A stretch of DNA of 64,000 nt, taken from NCBI GenBank assembly GCA_904419145.1, contig CAJFQQ010000006.1, positions 1 through 64,000 of the forward strand, read 5' to 3'. Each line of letters begins with the position of its first letter. Position 1 is the stretch's first letter. Source of the DNA: an uncultured Oscillospiraceae bacterium (lineage in GTDB: Bacteria; Bacillota; Clostridia; Oscillospirales; Oscillospiraceae). The position numbers and the translations under genes are program-made. Under the pieces are notes generated by a model. The model did no database searches. It was not told the origin of the DNA and saw only the letters and a list, made by a program, of their open reading frames with translations. Below, piece after piece: positions 61,857 to 64,000 of the stretch.

Positions 61857-62474
61857 ATGGGAAATTTCTCCCACCTGCGGCAAATCGCTCTGACCCTGCT
61901 GGCGCAGCCGGAGCTGTCCGGCATCCTCTATCTGGCCGGCGGAGCACTCCCCTGGATACTGTCCGGGGAGGATTCCCAGCGCGACCACGGCGACCTGGAT
62001 TTTGTGGTGGAGGGCAGGGACCTGCCGGTGGTCCGGCGCTGTCTCCGTGCCGCCGGGCACTACCGGCCGGAGCTGGACTCCCTCTCCCTTCCCTGCAACC
62101 ACAGGCAGGCGGACTATGGGCTGGAGGCTGTGATCGACGGCCTTCCCGTCAATTTTGCCCCCTTTACTGTGGAAAACGAGGGGATCTCCCAGCGAAACTT
62201 TACCCTGGCTGCGCTGGCCGGCTTTGACGCGCTGCTGCTGTCCCGCATGGAGCCGCTGTCGAAAGCGGACTATGTGACCGTCTATCCCCTGCCCGGCGGC
62301 GGTGTTCTTCCCGCCCTCACGCTGGAGGTGGTGCAGGCCGCAAAAGAGCACTCCGACCGGGAAAAGGACCACTGGGACCTCGCCCGGCTGCGCGCCCTTC
62401 CCATGGATCCGGCGCGGTATCTCCGGGTCCAGCCAGCCGTTTCGCAGATGCAGATCTCCTATATCGCAGAGTGA
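61857..62474 (+). CDS. Nucleotidyltransferase-fold protein
   Basis: A 205-residue protein with LYLAGGALPWILSGEDSQRD then HGDLDFVV, the GG-(x)-R-HxDxD pattern of Pol-beta-type nucleotidyltransferases of the ANT(2'')/LinB aminoglycoside or lincosamide class, plus LEAVIDGLPVNFAPF. A chromosomal antibiotic-modifying or RNA/small-molecule role is possible but not shown. ATG 61857 follows GAAGGAGGGG. Confidence 0.7.
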   Translation: MGNFSHLRQIALTLLAQPELSGILYLAGGALPWILSGEDSQRDHGDLDFVVEGRDLPVVRRCLRAAGHYRPELDSLSLPCNHRQADYGLEAVIDGLPVNFAPFTVENEGISQRNFTLAALAGFDALLLSRMEPLSKADYVTVYPLPGGGVLPALTLEVVQAAKEHSDREKDHWDLARLRALPMDPARYLRVQPAVSQMQISYIAE

Positions 62475-62482
62475 ACGCCGCC

Positions 62483-62770
62483 TCAGAACCAGCGGCGCCC
62501 CTTTCTCTTTGGATTGGGCTCCCGCCGCTGGAAGGACTTCTCGATCAGGATGATATCGTCCCCAATCTGCTTGATACAGTCCCAGGGGACAATGTAGTCC
62601 TCCCCCCTGCCGAACAGTCCAAAAAACCGGCAGGGGCCCGGCACGATCAGGGCGGATACCTGCCCATCCGGCAGCTTGATCTCCACATCGCCCACGTAGC
62701 CCAGGCGGCAGCCGTCGTTGACATTGATGACCTCCTTGTAGCGCAGCTCCACCATCCTGCACTGCTGCAT
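62483..62770 (-). CDS. YlmC/YmxH family PRC-barrel sporulation protein
   Basis: A 95-residue PRC-barrel protein: ELRYKEVINVNDGCRLGYVG, DVEIKLPDGQVSALIVPGPC and RFFGLFGRGEDYIVPWDCIK. It matches the YlmC/YmxH family, linked to sporulation in Bacilli and Clostridia. ATG 62770 follows AAGGGGGTGA; the ATG at 62755 is an alternative. It converges on the nucleotidyltransferase gene. Confidence 0.9.
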   Translation of the reverse strand: MQQCRMVELRYKEVINVNDGCRLGYVGDVEIKLPDGQVSALIVPGPCRFFGLFGRGEDYIVPWDCIKQIGDDIILIEKSFQRREPNPKRKGRRWF

Positions 62771-62835
62771 CCCATCACCCCCTTGCTCCAGGGTATGCAA
62801 GCCCACGGATGTCCTATTCCCTTCTACAAAAAGAG

Positions 62836-62860
62836 CCCCGTGCCCTCTTTGGGCACGGGG
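62836..62860 (-). terminator. Terminator of the sigma/anti-sigma operon
   Basis: CCCCGTGCCC/GGGCACGGGG with a 5-base loop, followed by CTCTTTTTG on the minus strand. Confidence 0.75.
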
Positions 62861-62896
62861 TCGTTTGTCCCTTGATGGCCTTCTTCCCGGTTTGCT

Positions 62897-63541
62897 TCAG
62901 CCTGCGGTCTGGCTGCCCGATCCGAGGGCGGCGGGATTGTTCACGACAAACTGAATGTCCGCGATCTGCCGGTACATCGTCGTATATACCTCGGTGATCT
63001 CAGGGTCGTTTGGGTCGTACTGAACATCGCTGGCCATGGCGAGATCATAGGTGCCATCCGCTGTCGCAAAGAGATAGATACAGGGGACCGGTGAGCGCTC
63101 TTCCAGCTGCTGCGGGGTCAATGGTTCATCGTAGGCCAGGCCGACCCAGAAGAGATAGCCTCTGCTCCCCCAGCCGTTGGCGCTCTCGTGGGGAAACAGC
63201 GCATACACAGCGCATCCCGCGCCGTCCTCGTCCATTTCCACGCCGTACTTTCCCTCCCAGCTGTCCGGCAGGATTAGTGTCAGCCCGATGGCCTCCAGCT
63301 CAATGGTCTCCTGTTCCGCCGGGACTTCTACAATGGTTTCGCTGCTGAAAGCGATCGCGCCGACAGCGCCGCTGCAGATCATCAGGGCAATCACAGCGGC
63401 CAACGCGGCGATTTTCCTTGCCATATATGCTCCTCCCTTTCTGTGATTTGATCCGGCAGTAGATGATAGTTGTCTGTCCGCGGCCTCAACGAGATCCGCA
63501 TCTACAAGCTCCATCTTATCTAAAAATTCGTCTCCTCTCAT
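62897..63541 (-). CDS. Putative anti-sigma factor / membrane-anchored protein
   Basis: A 214-residue protein: cytoplasmic N-terminus GDEFLDKMELVDADLVEAAD, typical of Clostridial anti-ECF proteins; one membrane segment at about 42-66 (IAALAAVIALMICSGAVGAI); then an extracytoplasmic domain. ATG 63541 overlaps the sigma stop (ATGA). An internal ATG at 63424 has an excellent AAAGGGAGGAG site and would yield a signal-peptide-like version without the sigma-binding part, so two products are possible. Confidence 0.7.
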   Translation of the reverse strand: MRGDEFLDKMELVDADLVEAADRQLSSTAGSNHRKGGAYMARKIAALAAVIALMICSGAVGAIAFSSETIVEVPAEQETIELEAIGLTLILPDSWEGKYGVEMDEDGAGCAVYALFPHESANGWGSRGYLFWVGLAYDEPLTPQQLEERSPVPCIYLFATADGTYDLAMASDVQYDPNDPEITEVYTTMYRQIADIQFVVNNPAALGSGSQTAG

Positions 63542-64000
63542 AGGATATACCCCTCCTTTTCAAGATGTATCCGAAGCTGGTTGCGGCTCCGGAAGAGCGT
63601 TGTTTTTACCTTGCTCTCGGAGCAGCCAAAGCGTTTGGAGATATCGGCGATGGAATCCAGATACCAATAGCGGCGCAAAAAGATATTGCGTTTTTCAACG
63701 GGCATGGATGCCAGGAAGCGGTTGATCACATCCGCAAAGGCCATATCCTCGATCCGGCAGGCGCAGTCGTCGGGGGCGGGGATGCACTGCTCCATCTCGG
63801 CACTTAATTCGCAGATGTGCGCGCTTCGTTTCAGGCTGCCGCGGTACCGACAGCAGTTCAGGGAGATGTGGCGGGTGATCCTTGCCAAAAACGCATACAG
63901 GTGTTCCTTTGGGCTGTGGGGCGGGATGGTGTTCCATGCTGCCGCATAGGTATCATTTTCACATTCCTCGGCGGTTTGAAAATCCTCTACGATACGATAG
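63538..64000 (-). CDS. ECF-type sigma factor (5' end cut by window edge)
   Basis: The frame is open to the window edge: VEDFQTAEECENDTYAAAWN, HLYAFLARITRHISLNCCRY (region 2), and NIFLRRYWYLDSIADISKRF with CSESKVKTTLFRSRNQLRI (region 4). It is a paralogue of the sigma factor at 36448-37005 and is likewise coupled to a membrane anti-sigma gene. The start codon lies outside the window. Confidence 0.85.
   Translation of the reverse strand, partial: YRIVEDFQTAEECENDTYAAAWNTIPPHSPKEHLYAFLARITRHISLNCCRYRGSLKRSAHICELSAEMEQCIPAPDDCACRIEDMAFADVINRFLASMPVEKRNIFLRRYWYLDSIADISKRFGCSESKVKTTLFRSRNQLRIHLEKEGYIL

Overview
The window looks like chromosome of a strictly anaerobic, spore-forming, high-G+C member of the Oscillospiraceae (Flavonifractor / Lawsonibacter / Intestinimonas / Pseudoflavonifractor type). 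This is inferred from gene content and codon use; no rRNA is present to settle it. Supporting genes are a SigK-type sporulation sigma factor, dipicolinate synthase dpaA/dpaB, a YlmC/YmxH protein, Rex, anaerobic ribonucleotide reductase nrdD/nrdG, parts of a Na+-pumping biotin decarboxylase, and an oxygen-independent cobalamin pathway.

Layout. (1) 1-7.0 kb is accessory DNA of lower G+C: the cut-off end of a conjugative-element-type gene, a small zinc-ribbon protein, a pseudogene patch, an AAA_14/DUF4143 ATPase, an IS3-like relic, a metallophosphoesterase, and a three-gene operon (HTH regulator, OLD-like ATPase, DUF3226 TOPRIM-like protein) that is the best candidate for an undescribed defence system. 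A decayed second copy of the DUF3226 gene end lies 3 kb away. (2) 7.0-10.4 kb: a sigK with a shortened C-terminus, a DUF4397 surface-type protein with an unusual translation start, a DUF4317 protein, and a structured intergenic segment. (3) 10.5-33.6 kb: one minus-strand run of 25 genes making uroporphyrinogen III from glutamyl-tRNA (hemA, hemL, hemB, hemC, cobA-hemD) and then cobalamin by the anaerobic route (cbiL, cbiK, cbiC, cbiP, cobD, cbiB, cobC, two cobU-like genes, cobS, cobT, cbiA, cbiET, cbiJ, cbiH, cbiG, cbiF, cbiD). It is headed by a cobalamin riboswitch with its own promoter and terminator. The cobD gene is frameshifted with an internal deletion. (4) 33.7-42.6 kb: AI-2E family permease, SGNH hydrolase, an ECF sigma/anti-sigma pair, a flavin reductase with divergent HxlR regulator, rex, a Cys-rich micropeptide, and nrdD-nrdG with a duplicated nrdD 3' end. 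(5) 42.7-50.8 kb: sfsA, oadG/BCCP/oadA-type decarboxylase genes, ldh, dpaB/dpaA, endonuclease IV, and cca. (6) 50.9-64 kb: murC, a YbaK-type deacylase, a phosphopantetheinyl transferase, dnaG-sigA, rpsB-tsf, a VanG-like D-Ala ligase with alanine racemase, a nucleotidyltransferase, YmxH, and a second ECF sigma/anti-sigma pair cut by the window end.

Many tetrapyrrole genes overlap by 1-8 bases (ATGA, GTGA, TGATG), so translational coupling along the operon is likely. The riboswitch would let cobalamin shut down the whole precursor-to-corrinoid pathway, although internal promoters for the hem genes cannot be excluded by reading alone.
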